Assembly: GCA_902489255.1 (NCBI GenBank)
Contig: CABTZF010000019.1
Location: 1 to 34,671 of the forward strand
Direction: 5' to 3'
Length of the DNA stretch: 34,671 bases
Origin: an uncultured Peptoniphilus sp.
GTDB lineage: Bacteria > Bacillota > Clostridia > Tissierellales > Peptoniphilaceae
A program made the position numbers and the translations under genes. Below are positions 1 to 7,500 of this stretch, in pieces. The notes beneath the pieces are model-generated. The model made no database searches. It saw nothing but the letters and a program-made list of their open reading frames with translations, and was not told the origin of the DNA. Position 1 is the first letter of the stretch, and every line of letters begins with the position of its first letter.

Positions 1-35
1 TAACGAGCCTCCCCAATATTTGACATAGAGCCATA

Positions 36-78
36 AAAAAATCCGCAATGTTGAAAAATACCAACATTACGGATTTTT
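36..78 (-). terminator. Intrinsic terminator of ribU
   Basis: A long hairpin lies just past the ribU stop (stem about 17 bp, arms 37-53 and 62-78, loop about 8 nt). Read on the minus strand it ends in a run of T. The one imperfect pair (46/69) is a G-U wobble on the minus strand but a C-A mismatch on the plus strand, so the minus-strand RNA is the one that folds well. Confidence 0.85.
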
Positions 79-85
79 ATTATAC

Positions 86-694
86 TTATCTTAATTTAAA
101 AATTGGACTAACTTTTTTGTAGACAACCATCATTATTGCTGATGTAATAAAACCCTTAAAAAGATTAAAGGGAAGAATTGCATAGACCATAAATGACCAT
201 AAATCATGTATTTTAGGAGTTACTGCAGCTCCCATTCCTATAATTGCATCCATTGGTATAAATTTTGAATATAGGGGAAAAACTACATAATAATTAGAAA
301 GCATAGAAAGTCCTGTCATTGCAAGAACTCCAAAGGTAAGTCCAAAAATTGCCATTTTATAAGTTTTATTTCTCCTGTATATTCCGGCAGAAACTACCGC
401 AAAAATTGAACCTATTATAAAATTGGAAAGTTCTCCTACTCCACCAGTTGTAGTTCCTCTAATAACTATATGCAAAATATTTTTTAAACCGCAAATTAAA
501 ACTCCATAAATTGGACCCATGGTAAAAGCTCCAAGTAATGTTGGCAGTTCTGAAATATCCATCTTTATAAATTCCGGTGCTAAAAAAAGTATAGGAACTT
601 CAATAAGCATTAATAAAAAACCGATAACTGATAGCATGGCTACTCTTGAAATTGCACGTGCTGACAAACGAGTACCTGTATTAACTCTATTCAT
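86..694 (-). CDS. ribU: ECF transporter S component, riboflavin (RibU-like)
   Basis: A 202-aa, very hydrophobic protein with about six membrane segments and a short basic N-terminus, the normal size of an ECF-type vitamin-binding S component. Such proteins bind the vitamin in the membrane and import it with the shared EcfA/EcfA'/EcfT energy module, which is not in this window. The substrate call rests mainly on the FMN riboswitch directly upstream, which is the usual control of riboflavin uptake genes; the sequence itself also resembles RibU. The ATG is preceded by AAGGAGG (700-706) at a good distance. The gene is monocistronic: own promoter upstream of the riboswitch, own terminator downstream. 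Confidence 0.9.
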   Translation of the reverse strand: MNRVNTGTRLSARAISRVAMLSVIGFLLMLIEVPILFLAPEFIKMDISELPTLLGAFTMGPIYGVLICGLKNILHIVIRGTTTGGVGELSNFIIGSIFAVVSAGIYRRNKTYKMAIFGLTFGVLAMTGLSMLSNYYVVFPLYSKFIPMDAIIGMGAAVTPKIHDLWSFMVYAILPFNLFKGFITSAIMMVVYKKVSPIFKLR

Positions 695-718
695 AAATAC
701 CTCCTTGTTTTAGGGCTT

Positions 719-742
719 AAAAAAAACCCCTTCTTCGGGGCG
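719..742 (-). terminator. Riboswitch expression-platform terminator
   Basis: On the minus strand a short stem CCCC/GGGG with loop GAAGAA is followed by eight T. It sits between the FMN aptamer and the ribU ribosome-binding site, so ligand binding most likely controls ribU by transcription termination. Confidence 0.85.
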
Positions 743-757
743 TAAAAACAATTACAC

Positions 758-866
758 ATCTTCTTTCATCCAGACTGTACTGTCGGTATTGGAATTTCAC
801 CAATTCATACCTAAATAGGCTCGTGGACTATACCACCGGTTAGGACTTTCACCATACCCTGAAGAT
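758..866 (-). promoter_or_regulatory. FMN riboswitch (RFN element)
   Basis: Read on the minus strand the element opens with ATCTTCAGGGTATGGTGAAA and closes with GTCTGGATGAAAGAAGAT. The ends pair as P1, and the conserved blocks of the RFN aptamer (AACCGGTGGTATAGTCCACGAG region, AATTCCAATACCGACAGT region) are all present in order. FMN binding is expected to favour the terminator at 719-742 and shut off riboflavin import. Confidence 0.95.
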
Positions 867-879
867 TTAATACATTTTT

Positions 880-907
880 ATTATACCATTAAATAAAATT
901 TTTTCAA
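880..907 (-). promoter_or_regulatory. Promoter of the ribU transcript
   Basis: Minus-strand TTGAAA (902-907), a 16-bp spacer and a perfect TATAAT (880-885) lie just upstream of the riboswitch. The -35 box overlaps the stop codon of the L,D-transpeptidase gene. Confidence 0.75.
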
Positions 908-2298
908 GACCCATTTTCATTTGCCGGCAATTTTTGCTTTGCAGAATCATAAACAACTACCGGCATACCTATAAAAGTATTTTCAAATATTTTGGGCATA
1001 AGGTTTGATGGAATATTAATACAACCGTGACTGCCTCTGGTAAGATAAATATCTCCTCCAAAATCTTTTCTCCAAGAAGCATCATGAAGCCCTACTCCTT
1101 GCCAATTAATTGGCAGCCAATAATTAACAAAAGATTTGTAATCTTCTCCGGTTAAAAATCTGTCTCTTTCTCTTGACCAAATCTTGTGAGTTCCTGTAGG
1201 CGTTCCGTTTCCAAGATTAGTATTACCCGTTACAACCTTTGTTTCTAAAATTAAATTTCCATCTCTATACAACCAGGCATTTTGTCTTGCTATATCTATT
1301 TCTATATAAGAATTTCCCAAATCATCAACTTTTCTACTTTGTGCTACAGTTTTATAAGCAGGCGTAAGAACCTTGTCTTTTCTTTCTTCAAGAGCCTTTA
1401 ATAATTCATCTGAAGTCTTTGAAATTTCTGTTGACCAACCATAGATTCCACCGCTAATTCTTACCGGACCTATCCCTGTTGCATTAAAATCTCTAGTTAC
1501 TTTAAAAGTATCATATTTTGCCGCTAAATTTTTAACATAGGCCTTTACTTTTTCCGGGTCGGGACGCAACTTGTAATCATCAGTTTTCATGAAAAGTTTT
1601 ATTAAATCCTGCCCTTTTAATTCTTCATTTCTATCTTCAAAGTTATAGCTGAGAGTAATATTATTTAATGTCTTGTATTCATCTAACAAAGATTCCAAAG
1701 ATGGATCGTCTGCCCTTACTTTCGGCAGCTTATAAATATTTTCCTCTTCCAGACTTAAATCCTTATTATTTTCTTTTAAATGTTTCAATATTGAAGCTTT
1801 CAAGGCGTTAATTCTTATATTATTTCCTAAAACTTCATCTTCAATTGAAAATTTATCATTTATAAATACAATTCTTGCATCTTTTGGAGGTATATTTTGA
1901 TTCTTTACTACATTAAGATTATTTACTGCCCTGTCAAATTTTTCCAAATCATAAGTTGCATTATTTTTAAGATCATATTTTTTTGTATAGAGAGCTTGTA
2001 AAAACCAATATAAGCCATATTGCTTAACCTCTTGATTCGGAAGAAGTATATCTTTGTAGTCAAATTCACCTACATCCAAAGATTCTTTTCCTTCTCTTGA
2101 TATAATATTTAATTTATAATCATTAAAGATATCATTATAGTTTTTATAAAGGTCTGATTTTCTTGTAAAAGAAAGATTTCTACCATTAATAAAAGTCTTA
2201 GGCAAAAAATAATTGCTGAAAAAATAAGCACCCGTAAAATAAATTCCTAAGACTAACAAACCTATCAATATCAGTACAATTTTAAAAGCTTTTTTCAT
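904..2298 (-). CDS. L,D-transpeptidase (YkuD domain) with N-terminal membrane anchor
   Basis: A 464-aa cell-wall enzyme that would make 3-3 peptide cross-links (or attach other groups) in peptidoglycan on the outer face of the membrane. Residues about 5-30 form one membrane-spanning helix after a lysine-rich start. The middle (about 50-320) resembles the peptidoglycan-binding (PG_binding_4-like) regions that precede YkuD in Bacillota enzymes. The catalytic YkuD domain occupies about 330-450 and has the family motif HxD...SHGC: His405 and S423-H-G-C426, Cys426 being the nucleophile. An AGGTGG ribosome-binding site precedes the ATG. It is a host gene with its own promoter. Confidence 0.93.
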   Translation of the reverse strand: MKKAFKIVLILIGLLVLGIYFTGAYFFSNYFLPKTFINGRNLSFTRKSDLYKNYNDIFNDYKLNIISREGKESLDVGEFDYKDILLPNQEVKQYGLYWFLQALYTKKYDLKNNATYDLEKFDRAVNNLNVVKNQNIPPKDARIVFINDKFSIEDEVLGNNIRINALKASILKHLKENNKDLSLEEENIYKLPKVRADDPSLESLLDEYKTLNNITLSYNFEDRNEELKGQDLIKLFMKTDDYKLRPDPEKVKAYVKNLAAKYDTFKVTRDFNATGIGPVRISGGIYGWSTEISKTSDELLKALEERKDKVLTPAYKTVAQSRKVDDLGNSYIEIDIARQNAWLYRDGNLILETKVVTGNTNLGNGTPTGTHKIWSRERDRFLTGEDYKSFVNYWLPINWQGVGLHDASWRKDFGGDIYLTRGSHGCINIPSNLMPKIFENTFIGMPVVVYDSAKQKLPANENGS

Positions 2299-2316
2299 AT
2301 GACCACCTATCTTTTA

Positions 2317-2344
2317 ATTATAGACTAAAGGGCTTAATTGTAAA
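2317..2344 (-). promoter_or_regulatory. Promoter of the L,D-transpeptidase gene
   Basis: Minus-strand TTTACA (2339-2344), 16-bp spacer, TATAAT (2317-2322), about 20 bp before the ATG. Confidence 0.6.
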
Positions 2345-2437
2345 TGACAAAACAGAAATTGTAATCTTTTTGTATATATTGTTACAAAACAATTAAAATT
2401 ATTTAATTCAATGCTTATTTAATTTTTTGTAAAAGTA

Positions 2438-2466
2438 TTGACAATTTTTTATATAATAGCTATAAT
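2438..2466 (+). promoter_or_regulatory. Promoter of tRNA-Leu
   Basis: Consensus TTGACA (2438-2443), exactly 17 bp, and TATAAT (2461-2466). Transcription would start about 15 bp before the mature tRNA. Confidence 0.85.
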
Positions 2467-2488
2467 ATTAAAGGTGTTAAAACTTCAT

Positions 2489-2572
2489 GCGGGAATGGCG
2501 GAATTGGCAGACGCGCTAGACTTAGGATCTAGTTCCATCGGAGTGGGGGTTCAAGTCCTCTTTCCCGCACCA
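2489..2572 (+). tRNA. tRNA-Leu (anticodon TAG), CCA encoded
   Basis: An 84-nt class II tRNA with a 7-bp acceptor stem (GCGGGAA/TTCCCGC), a D arm, a 5-bp anticodon stem CTAGA/TCTAG around the loop CTTAGGA (TAG at 2523-2525), a variable arm, a T arm with GGTTCAAGTCC, and an encoded CCA. The prophage begins directly downstream, so this gene is the likely integration target, with its 3' part as the attachment core. Confidence 0.97.
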
Positions 2573-2623
2573 GACAATTTTGTATTTTTATGAATTGTTA
2601 CAAATGGCTAAAAATACAAATAT

Positions 2624-2660
2624 AAAGCATATATCTTATATTTAGATATATGCTTTTTTT
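2624..2660 (+). terminator. Intrinsic terminator downstream of tRNA-Leu
   Basis: Perfect 12-bp stem (AAAGCATATATC 2624-2635 with GATATATGCTTT 2645-2656), 9-nt loop, T tract to 2660. The stem is symmetrical with A on its far side, so it may also end the phage late transcript arriving on the minus strand. Confidence 0.8.
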
Positions 2661-2688
2661 ACATATTTTTACACGTTTTTATTGTTGT

Positions 2689-2709
2689 GTTACCAACTCG
2701 TTACCAACT
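2689..2709. repeat. Two direct copies of GTTACCAACT near the phage end
   Basis: GTTACCAACT occurs at 2689-2698 and 2700-2709, an 11-bp period (one helical turn), within about 120 bp of the tRNA 3' end. Position and spacing would suit arm-type recombinase/excisionase sites at a prophage end. This is inference from layout only. Confidence 0.35.
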
Positions 2710-2730
2710 TTTATAATTCTTTTTTTATTT

Positions 2731-3045
2731 TTATTTATTAATTTCTTGCTTCCAACGATTTAACTCAAGTACAGATGCTTCTATCATATCGTCTAGTTCT
2801 TTTTCACTTAATTTTATACCTTGTTCGTTTAACCTCATTAAAACATATTGCTTTTTTAGTTGTCCCTGACCGCTTGCACTATAGATCTGTTCTGCTGCTT
2901 TTACCGCAATCTCAACTGCTTCCATAACACTTGTTACTTTCTCCTTGCCATACTTTTGCTTAAGTAATGGTACAAGCACCCCTGTTACTAAAACTGACAC
3001 GATACTAAGGACTACATAAAAAATATTATTAGCCACAACTATCAT
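2731..3045 (-). CDS. Phage holin, LLH family
   Basis: A 104-aa protein with one N-terminal membrane helix (about residues 6-28), then a charged helical tail with the AVKAAEQIY motif and a C-terminal helix typical of LLH-type phage holins. It would form membrane lesions that let the endolysin reach the wall. It is the last phage gene before the attachment side and overlaps the preceding membrane-protein gene by 17 bp. The AGGAG ribosome-binding site ends only about one base before the annotated ATG, so a GTG three codons later is an alternative start. Confidence 0.85.
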   Translation of the reverse strand: MIVVANNIFYVVLSIVSVLVTGVLVPLLKQKYGKEKVTSVMEAVEIAVKAAEQIYSASGQGQLKKQYVLMRLNEQGIKLSEKELDDMIEASVLELNRWKQEINK

Positions 3046-3298
3046 TCTCCTCTCTAAATTTTCTAAATTCTTTTCTTATTTTCTCTTTCTTGATCCTTGC
3101 AAGCTGCCAAAGTTCCACAGTAGTAAAAGAGAACCAAGCACCTATTATAGTACTTGGTTCCATGCCGGTTTTCCAAAAGGATATTAGTATAGCAACTGTG
3201 AAAATCACATTGCAAGTGATTATAAAACTAACCCAAAACTTACTGTACTGTCCTTCTCTTTTCCTTACATGCTTATTTGTACTTTGTTGTCCTGCCAT
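3029..3298 (-). CDS. Small membrane protein of the lysis module (possible second holin or antiholin)
   Basis: An 89-aa protein: basic N-terminus, a strong membrane helix about residues 23-46, a second hydrophobic stretch about 50-66 rich in aromatics (GAWFSFTTVELW), then a lysine/arginine-rich tail. I do not recognise a named family. Its place between the endolysin and the LLH holin, overlapping both (34 bp and 17 bp), suggests a role in lysis timing. Neighbouring pairs of membrane proteins in lysis modules are often holin/antiholin pairs; that is inference here. Confidence 0.7.
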   Translation of the reverse strand: MAGQQSTNKHVRKREGQYSKFWVSFIITCNVIFTVAILISFWKTGMEPSTIIGAWFSFTTVELWQLARIKKEKIRKEFRKFREENDSCG

Positions 3299-4083
3299 GA
3301 CACATCAGCTCCAATAGATTCAAAGATTCTTCTTACCGGCACATCTTTCCCATTTATATGAGCATAAGTTACACCATCAACAATATATCCCTTTTTAAAC
3401 TCTTTGCCATTGATTAAGATAGGGATATTTTCAATAGCCCTCTTTGGAATTAAGTCAACATAAGCACCGGATACATAAGCCTTTTTGCCATTGTAATTGA
3501 TTTCAAACCAACCATCAGCCTTACCGGTGATATTTATTTCCTGACCTAGCCTTAATTGTCCTAGTCTTATGCTATTAGTGTGATTAGATTGTCTAACATT
3601 AAGTAACTTAGCCTTAACCTTACCCTTTGCATTAAATGGAGTTACCTCAACTTTTTTATCTGCAAGCTCTAAAGCTACAACTCTAAAAGCTCTTTGCCAC
3701 TTAATTCTTGATATAGGATAAGTTCCTACACCTGCATAAATAGCTTCAAATACCTTGTCATTGCCAAGGTAAATTCCAACATGACCAAAGTATTTCCCGT
3801 TTTTGTCGTTCCTATACCATACGATGTCGCCACGCTCTAAGGACTTAAAAGGAATCTCCCTAAATCTTCTATCCCCTTCAACACCCATTCTGTGAGTCGT
3901 TACTGCAACGCCTTTTCTGGTATTCCAACCTAATTTATTTAAGGCTTTTTCTATAAGACTGGAACAATCAGAATAACCTTCCTTGCCTTGTTTTTCAGTC
4001 ATTCTCCACCTTTGGGAGTATTTATTGCCATCATAAAACATGGCAGCTCCAATAAATCTTTCTACCTTGTTTTTGTCAAGCAT
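3265..4083 (-). CDS. Endolysin: NlpC/P60 peptidase, SH3 domain, copper-amine-oxidase-like C-terminal domain
   Basis: A 272-aa phage lysin. Residues 1-140 are an NlpC/P60 (C40) cysteine peptidase with Cys40 in YSDCSSL and His101 in GHVGIY, which would cut stem peptides of peptidoglycan. Residues about 155-212 form a bacterial SH3 wall-binding domain (LNVRQS...GQLRLGQ...GWFEI...AYVSGAYVDL). Residues about 220-272 match the copper amine oxidase N-terminal-like repeat (ILINGKE...VPVRRIFESIGADVSW), common on surface proteins of anaerobic cocci but unusual as a lysin targeting unit. No signal peptide is seen, so export would depend on the holin. The XhlA-like gene is immediately upstream. Confidence 0.93.
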   Translation of the reverse strand: MLDKNKVERFIGAAMFYDGNKYSQRWRMTEKQGKEGYSDCSSLIEKALNKLGWNTRKGVAVTTHRMGVEGDRRFREIPFKSLERGDIVWYRNDKNGKYFGHVGIYLGNDKVFEAIYAGVGTYPISRIKWQRAFRVVALELADKKVEVTPFNAKGKVKAKLLNVRQSNHTNSIRLGQLRLGQEINITGKADGWFEINYNGKKAYVSGAYVDLIPKRAIENIPILINGKEFKKGYIVDGVTYAHINGKDVPVRRIFESIGADVSWQDNKVQISM

Positions 4084-4084
4084 C

Positions 4085-4408
4085 TTACCATCCCCTAACT
4101 ATTTTTGCTAATAAACCAGTGACAATTGCGGTAATTATAATTGTTGCAATTGTGTCCTTATACTTGTCATAAGCCTTTTTAGGCTTGTCCGTAAGTTCAA
4201 TTAAAGTTTCATTCATAGTTTTCAACTGCTCCTTTATAAAGTCCAGGTCTTTTTGAAAAAGCTTAATGCTCGTATCTTGTAAAGAATTGTCAGTGGCGAT
4301 TTTCTCAATTTTAACTTCATGGTCCTTAAGTGTAGCTTCATGCCTTTCTGCAATCTTTTCTACAAGAGCTAATCGTTTTTCATGATCATTACATTTTTCA
4401 TCTTCCAT
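4085..4408 (-). CDS. XhlA-like coiled-coil membrane protein
   Basis: A 107-aa protein: charged coiled coil (about 5-75, HEKRLALVEKIAERHE...) followed by one C-terminal membrane helix (about 86-104, TIATIIITAIVTGLLA). This is the architecture of haemolysin XhlA-type proteins found before phage endolysins, which take part in lysis or tether proteins to the membrane. An AGGTGAC ribosome-binding site precedes the ATG; only one base separates its stop from the endolysin start. Confidence 0.8.
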   Translation of the reverse strand: MEDEKCNDHEKRLALVEKIAERHEATLKDHEVKIEKIATDNSLQDTSIKLFQKDLDFIKEQLKTMNETLIELTDKPKKAYDKYKDTIATIIITAIVTGLLAKIVRGW

Positions 4409-4462
4409 GCTGTCACCTCTCTTATAAAAAAAATTAAAGGGAGGTTTTAGCCTCCCCCTAAA

Positions 4463-4630
4463 TTATTCTCCTTCAACTTTCACAGGCATACCATCTGCAT
4501 CAAGACCAAGAGCCTTTAAATCTTCAAGTACAGCCTCTCTCCAAATCTTTGGTACTTGCCTAACCTTTTTATTTTCAGGATTGCAAGTTCTTCTTTGTCT
4601 TGATACCAATCCAACATATAAATCTAGCAT
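4463..4630 (-). CDS. Small tail-region protein, CD1375-like (copy 2)
   Basis: A 55-aa protein, MLDLYVGLVSRQRRTC... with a VPKIWREAVLEDLKALG core. The start at 4630 has an AGGAGGTG ribosome-binding site; a longer frame from 4729 would overlap the previous gene and has no support. It is a paralogue of the 51-aa protein just upstream (4701-4856): both start M(L/I)DLYVGLV and share RTC, NKKV, VP..REAV. Proteins of this kind sit at the end of tail operons in clostridial phages; function unknown. Confidence 0.7.
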   Translation of the reverse strand: MLDLYVGLVSRQRRTCNPENKKVRQVPKIWREAVLEDLKALGLDADGMPVKVEGE

Positions 4631-4700
4631 ACTTACACCTCCTCTCTTATATAAAATTGTGTATAAAAAAAGACTTGCTAAAACAAATCTCATCCATACC

Positions 4701-4856
4701 CTATTTAATTTCCTTACCATTTTCGTCATATCCTTGTGCCTTAAGTTCTGCTATAACTGCTTCTCTTAAATTCGCAGGAACTAACTTAACTTTCTTGTTA
4801 TTAACATCACAAGTCCTCTTTCCTCTAATAACTAATCCAACATATAAATCAATCAT
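4701..4856 (-). CDS. Small tail-region protein, CD1375-like (copy 1)
   Basis: A 51-aa open frame, MIDLYVGLVIRGKRTC... ending NGKEIK. The ATG overlaps the stop of the upstream gene as ATGA, which implies translational coupling. It aligns along its whole length with the next gene (4463-4630), so the two are a tandem duplication. Function unknown. Confidence 0.75.
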   Translation of the reverse strand: MIDLYVGLVIRGKRTCDVNNKKVKLVPANLREAVIAELKAQGYDENGKEIK

Positions 4857-5083
4857 GCTTGACCTCCTAAAATAGTTTCATAAATTGTAGCCAATACCTC
4901 ATCAGTTTTTTCCCTGTTTGCAATACTGTCCTCATACATTGTTGCAATAGCCTCTGCCAAGGCATCATTATCGCTTTGTATCTCACCAAGTGATTTTATA
5001 GTTTCCTTTACATCGGCATTTGCAGCAGCTTTTAATTTTGCTAAAACTTCAAGATCTGCCTCATTGTAGATTTTTACACCCAT
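4853..5083 (-). CDS. Small acidic phage protein of unknown function
   Basis: A 76-aa acidic, alanine-rich, mostly helical protein (NEADLEVLAKLKAAANADVK...). No family recognised. It lies between the Ig-repeat protein (one-base overlap) and the CD1375-like pair (ATGA overlap), so it belongs to the same translationally coupled string at the end of the tail operon. An accessory tail or fibre protein is a guess. Confidence 0.65.
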   Translation of the reverse strand: MGVKIYNEADLEVLAKLKAAANADVKETIKSLGEIQSDNDALAEAIATMYEDSIANREKTDEVLATIYETILGGQA

Positions 5084-6735
5084 TATTCGTAGCCTCCTTT
5101 AATACCTCTTAACACCGAACTCACTCCGCTTTGTCCATTTTCCACAATTACCTTAATTCCTATAGACCATTTACTTCCTGATTTAGAAGTATTAGTAAAA
5201 GCATGGGCCCTTGCAGCCTTACTTTCGGCACTAATATCTTCCCAAGTTGGATTGGTGTCCATGTAATTGTTGCAGGCATAGACTTTCATAATGGCATCAC
5301 TGGCAAAAATTCCGTGAGGCACTGCAATAATTTTCTTTGGCTGCACTGTAAATTCGTTTATTTTAACTTCTACCTCAAGCCCATTAGATATTCTTTCAAA
5401 ACTATAAACCCTATACTGTTTTTTATCCACAGAGTAGTCGTCCCAGGCTTCAATTTTTATCTCATGTTTTCCGTACCTAAGTTGTATAAACTCCTTGTGT
5501 GGGATCCTGTAGCTGTAAGTTTTACTGTCTACAACCTCTAAATTTTCATATACCTTTCTGCCATCAAGGTAAACCCTGCAATAGATTTTATCCTTTTCAA
5601 CATCAGTAAAGCTAAAACTTTGTGTAAATTCTGCTTTCTTTTGTCCTAAATGGGCATCTGCACCACTTATAATTGGCGGACGGTTGATCTTTGTAAAAGT
5701 ATATCGCCTGTATGCGACACCACCCTTGCCATCATCAGCCTTTATAGTCACTATGTGGGTAGACCCAATCTCCATGGCTAAAAGCTGATCATCAGTAATG
5801 GTAAAGGAAAGGTCCTTATTTTGTGCAGAGGATAAATTCCCAATTTCTAAATCATCTAGCGTAATGGTAACAGCAACATCATCATTGTTTTTATCACTTA
5901 CCCTATAATTTTCAGTAAAGGCTGTACTTTTACCACCTAAATCCTCATCACTTCCGGATATTGTCGGTGCCGTATTTGATTTTGTGAAAGTATAGGTTCT
6001 TGTGGCACTTGCACCCTTGCTGTCTGAGGCTGTTATGCGTATGTTATGCTTACCAAGGGTAAAATCTCCCATCTTTATTTGATAGTTGTATTTAGTATTT
6101 AGGTTTACTCTTTGACCGCTGATCTTTTTGACATTATCTACAAAAATATCCACTGTGCAAGTGTCATTATCTGCATCGGATACAATATACTCAATGCTAA
6201 AATCATCAGTCTTGCTTCCAAGGTCTAAATTATTACCTGATATTGTAGGTGCTCGGTTATCAGTCCCCACATATACATACCAATATCCGTTTTGCTTGCC
6301 ATTATCAGGATAAGCATACCTATTTGGGGACAGGACTCTCTCAAGATAATCTCCTTTTCTGCAGGGGGCACTTGTATTTAGACTTACAGGATAGCCATAG
6401 TAACCTGTATACCTATAATGGCCGCTATTATTATCTTGATAGGAATAATATTCAAGGTTTGTATAGATTTTAAGTCCTATAAAGTAATTTGATGGATTAA
6501 TCGGGAAGTCACTACCATAACTTGTTTCTCCAATAGGATCGCCTTCTCCGACTAAATAATTGCCTCCTTCTGCTATTTTTAGTGACCTGTACTGGTTATA
6601 GTATACTATCCTACGCTTATTACGATCATTCGTATCTGAAACGTCTCTATAAATTTCCCTGATATCTGTTTTTTCTGTGCCTATTATGATATTCGGCTTT
6701 ATTTTATATTTAGACCAAATATAATTAGTTGCCAT
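5083..6735 (-). CDS. Tail-associated protein with three Ig-like repeats
   Basis: A 550-aa protein. Residues 1-160 are an aromatic- and glycine-rich region with no recognised domain. Three repeats of about 95 aa follow (about 162-253, 254-350, 352-448), each opening with (A/P)P(T/I)ISG...LG and holding a VSD.(D/N)ND-type loop and an RxYTF-type end strand, as in bacterial Ig-like/cadherin-like domains. A unique domain (450-550) ends the protein. By position after the baseplate genes it is the best candidate for fibre or receptor-binding protein. The start at 6735 forms a TAATG overlap with the upstream stop; a second ATG at 6744 lies directly on the ribosome-binding site and is less likely. Confidence 0.8.
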   Translation of the reverse strand: MATNYIWSKYKIKPNIIIGTEKTDIREIYRDVSDTNDRNKRRIVYYNQYRSLKIAEGGNYLVGEGDPIGETSYGSDFPINPSNYFIGLKIYTNLEYYSYQDNNSGHYRYTGYYGYPVSLNTSAPCRKGDYLERVLSPNRYAYPDNGKQNGYWYVYVGTDNRAPTISGNNLDLGSKTDDFSIEYIVSDADNDTCTVDIFVDNVKKISGQRVNLNTKYNYQIKMGDFTLGKHNIRITASDSKGASATRTYTFTKSNTAPTISGSDEDLGGKSTAFTENYRVSDKNNDDVAVTITLDDLEIGNLSSAQNKDLSFTITDDQLLAMEIGSTHIVTIKADDGKGGVAYRRYTFTKINRPPIISGADAHLGQKKAEFTQSFSFTDVEKDKIYCRVYLDGRKVYENLEVVDSKTYSYRIPHKEFIQLRYGKHEIKIEAWDDYSVDKKQYRVYSFERISNGLEVEVKINEFTVQPKKIIAVPHGIFASDAIMKVYACNNYMDTNPTWEDISAESKAARAHAFTNTSKSGSKWSIGIKVIVENGQSGVSSVLRGIKGGYE

Positions 6736-7205
6736 TAGCTCCATACCTCCCCTCTAGACTTATCCCAATAGCCCCTTATAACTTTCACATTGTTGAGGTC
6801 AAAGAAAGTAACCCCATAGGCATTGGCAATAAGACCATTTAAAGTAGTAAGTTCAAGCCCATCTGTCTTTAAGGCTTGTTGTAGTAGTAGATTATCAACA
6901 TACTTTCGCCATTCATAAAGAATTGCTACTGCAACATCCACATTGCCCAAATTCATTTCAGATAGATCTGTACCCTCTTCAATAATTTCCCCCTCATTAA
7001 ATTGTAGGTGGACGAGCTTATTCCCTGTCTGTGGATTTTCCCCGAGTTCTACAAACTCAAAAGTCCAAGGTAACTCAACGATCCTATCAGAAAATTCTGT
7101 CATCCTATAAGTATTGTACTTTTGGAAATTTTTAAGCACATCTTCTACTTCATAGTAGGGATTTTCCGCCAAATTAATACCCGTATATCCCTTAGTATCT
7201 GCCAT
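6735..7205 (-). CDS. Tail-region protein of unknown function
   Basis: A 156-aa acidic soluble protein with no family I recognise. It has a GAGGTG ribosome-binding site, overlaps the gene before it by 14 bp and is coupled by TAATG to the Ig-repeat gene after it. The place right after the YmfQ-like protein is where phages carry fibre-attachment or short fibre proteins. Confidence 0.65.
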   Translation of the reverse strand: MADTKGYTGINLAENPYYEVEDVLKNFQKYNTYRMTEFSDRIVELPWTFEFVELGENPQTGNKLVHLQFNEGEIIEEGTDLSEMNLGNVDVAVAILYEWRKYVDNLLLQQALKTDGLELTTLNGLIANAYGVTFFDLNNVKVIRGYWDKSRGEVWS

Positions 7206-7500
7206 ATAGCACCTCGTTTTCTACTCTGATTTCTACAATAGCTAAAAACTTGTACCTGCTACTCTTAACAACTTGCATTTCTTGCACTTGGAGCAGGTCT
7301 CCGTCGCTATCGTATAACTCAACCCTTTTTATTTCCCCATCATCACTAGATAGGGCAATAAAAACCTTAATAACATTCTTATCTATAATTTTCTTTTTAA
7401 TTACACCCTCATAGACCTTACCATTCATGTAGGCCTTAGCTGATTTAATATCCTCATAAAGTCTCTTGGCTCGTTTTTCCAACTGCTCTTGTGGTATCAT
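7192..7500 (-). CDS. Tail-region protein of unknown function
   Basis: A 102-aa protein: helical N-terminus (EQLEKRAKRLYEDIKSAKAYMNG), then beta-rich, ending in VEIRVENEVLYGRY. Overlaps both neighbours by a few bases (ATGA-type coupling upstream). No known family recognised; likely a small baseplate or fibre-associated protein by position. Confidence 0.6.
   Translation of the reverse strand: MIPQEQLEKRAKRLYEDIKSAKAYMNGKVYEGVIKKKIIDKNVIKVFIALSSDDGEIKRVELYDSDGDLLQVQEMQVVKSSRYKFLAIVEIRVENEVLYGRY

Noticed and set aside
2452..2457. First TATAAT upstream of the tRNA as the -10 box
   Set aside because: It is only 8 bp from TTGACA; the second TATAAT at 2461-2466 has the correct 17-bp spacing.
4631..4729. 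Upstream extension of the second CD1375-like gene
   Set aside because: It overlaps the end of the paralogous gene and encodes an unrelated basic/hydrophobic stretch; the ATG at 4630 has a strong ribosome-binding site and matches its paralogue.
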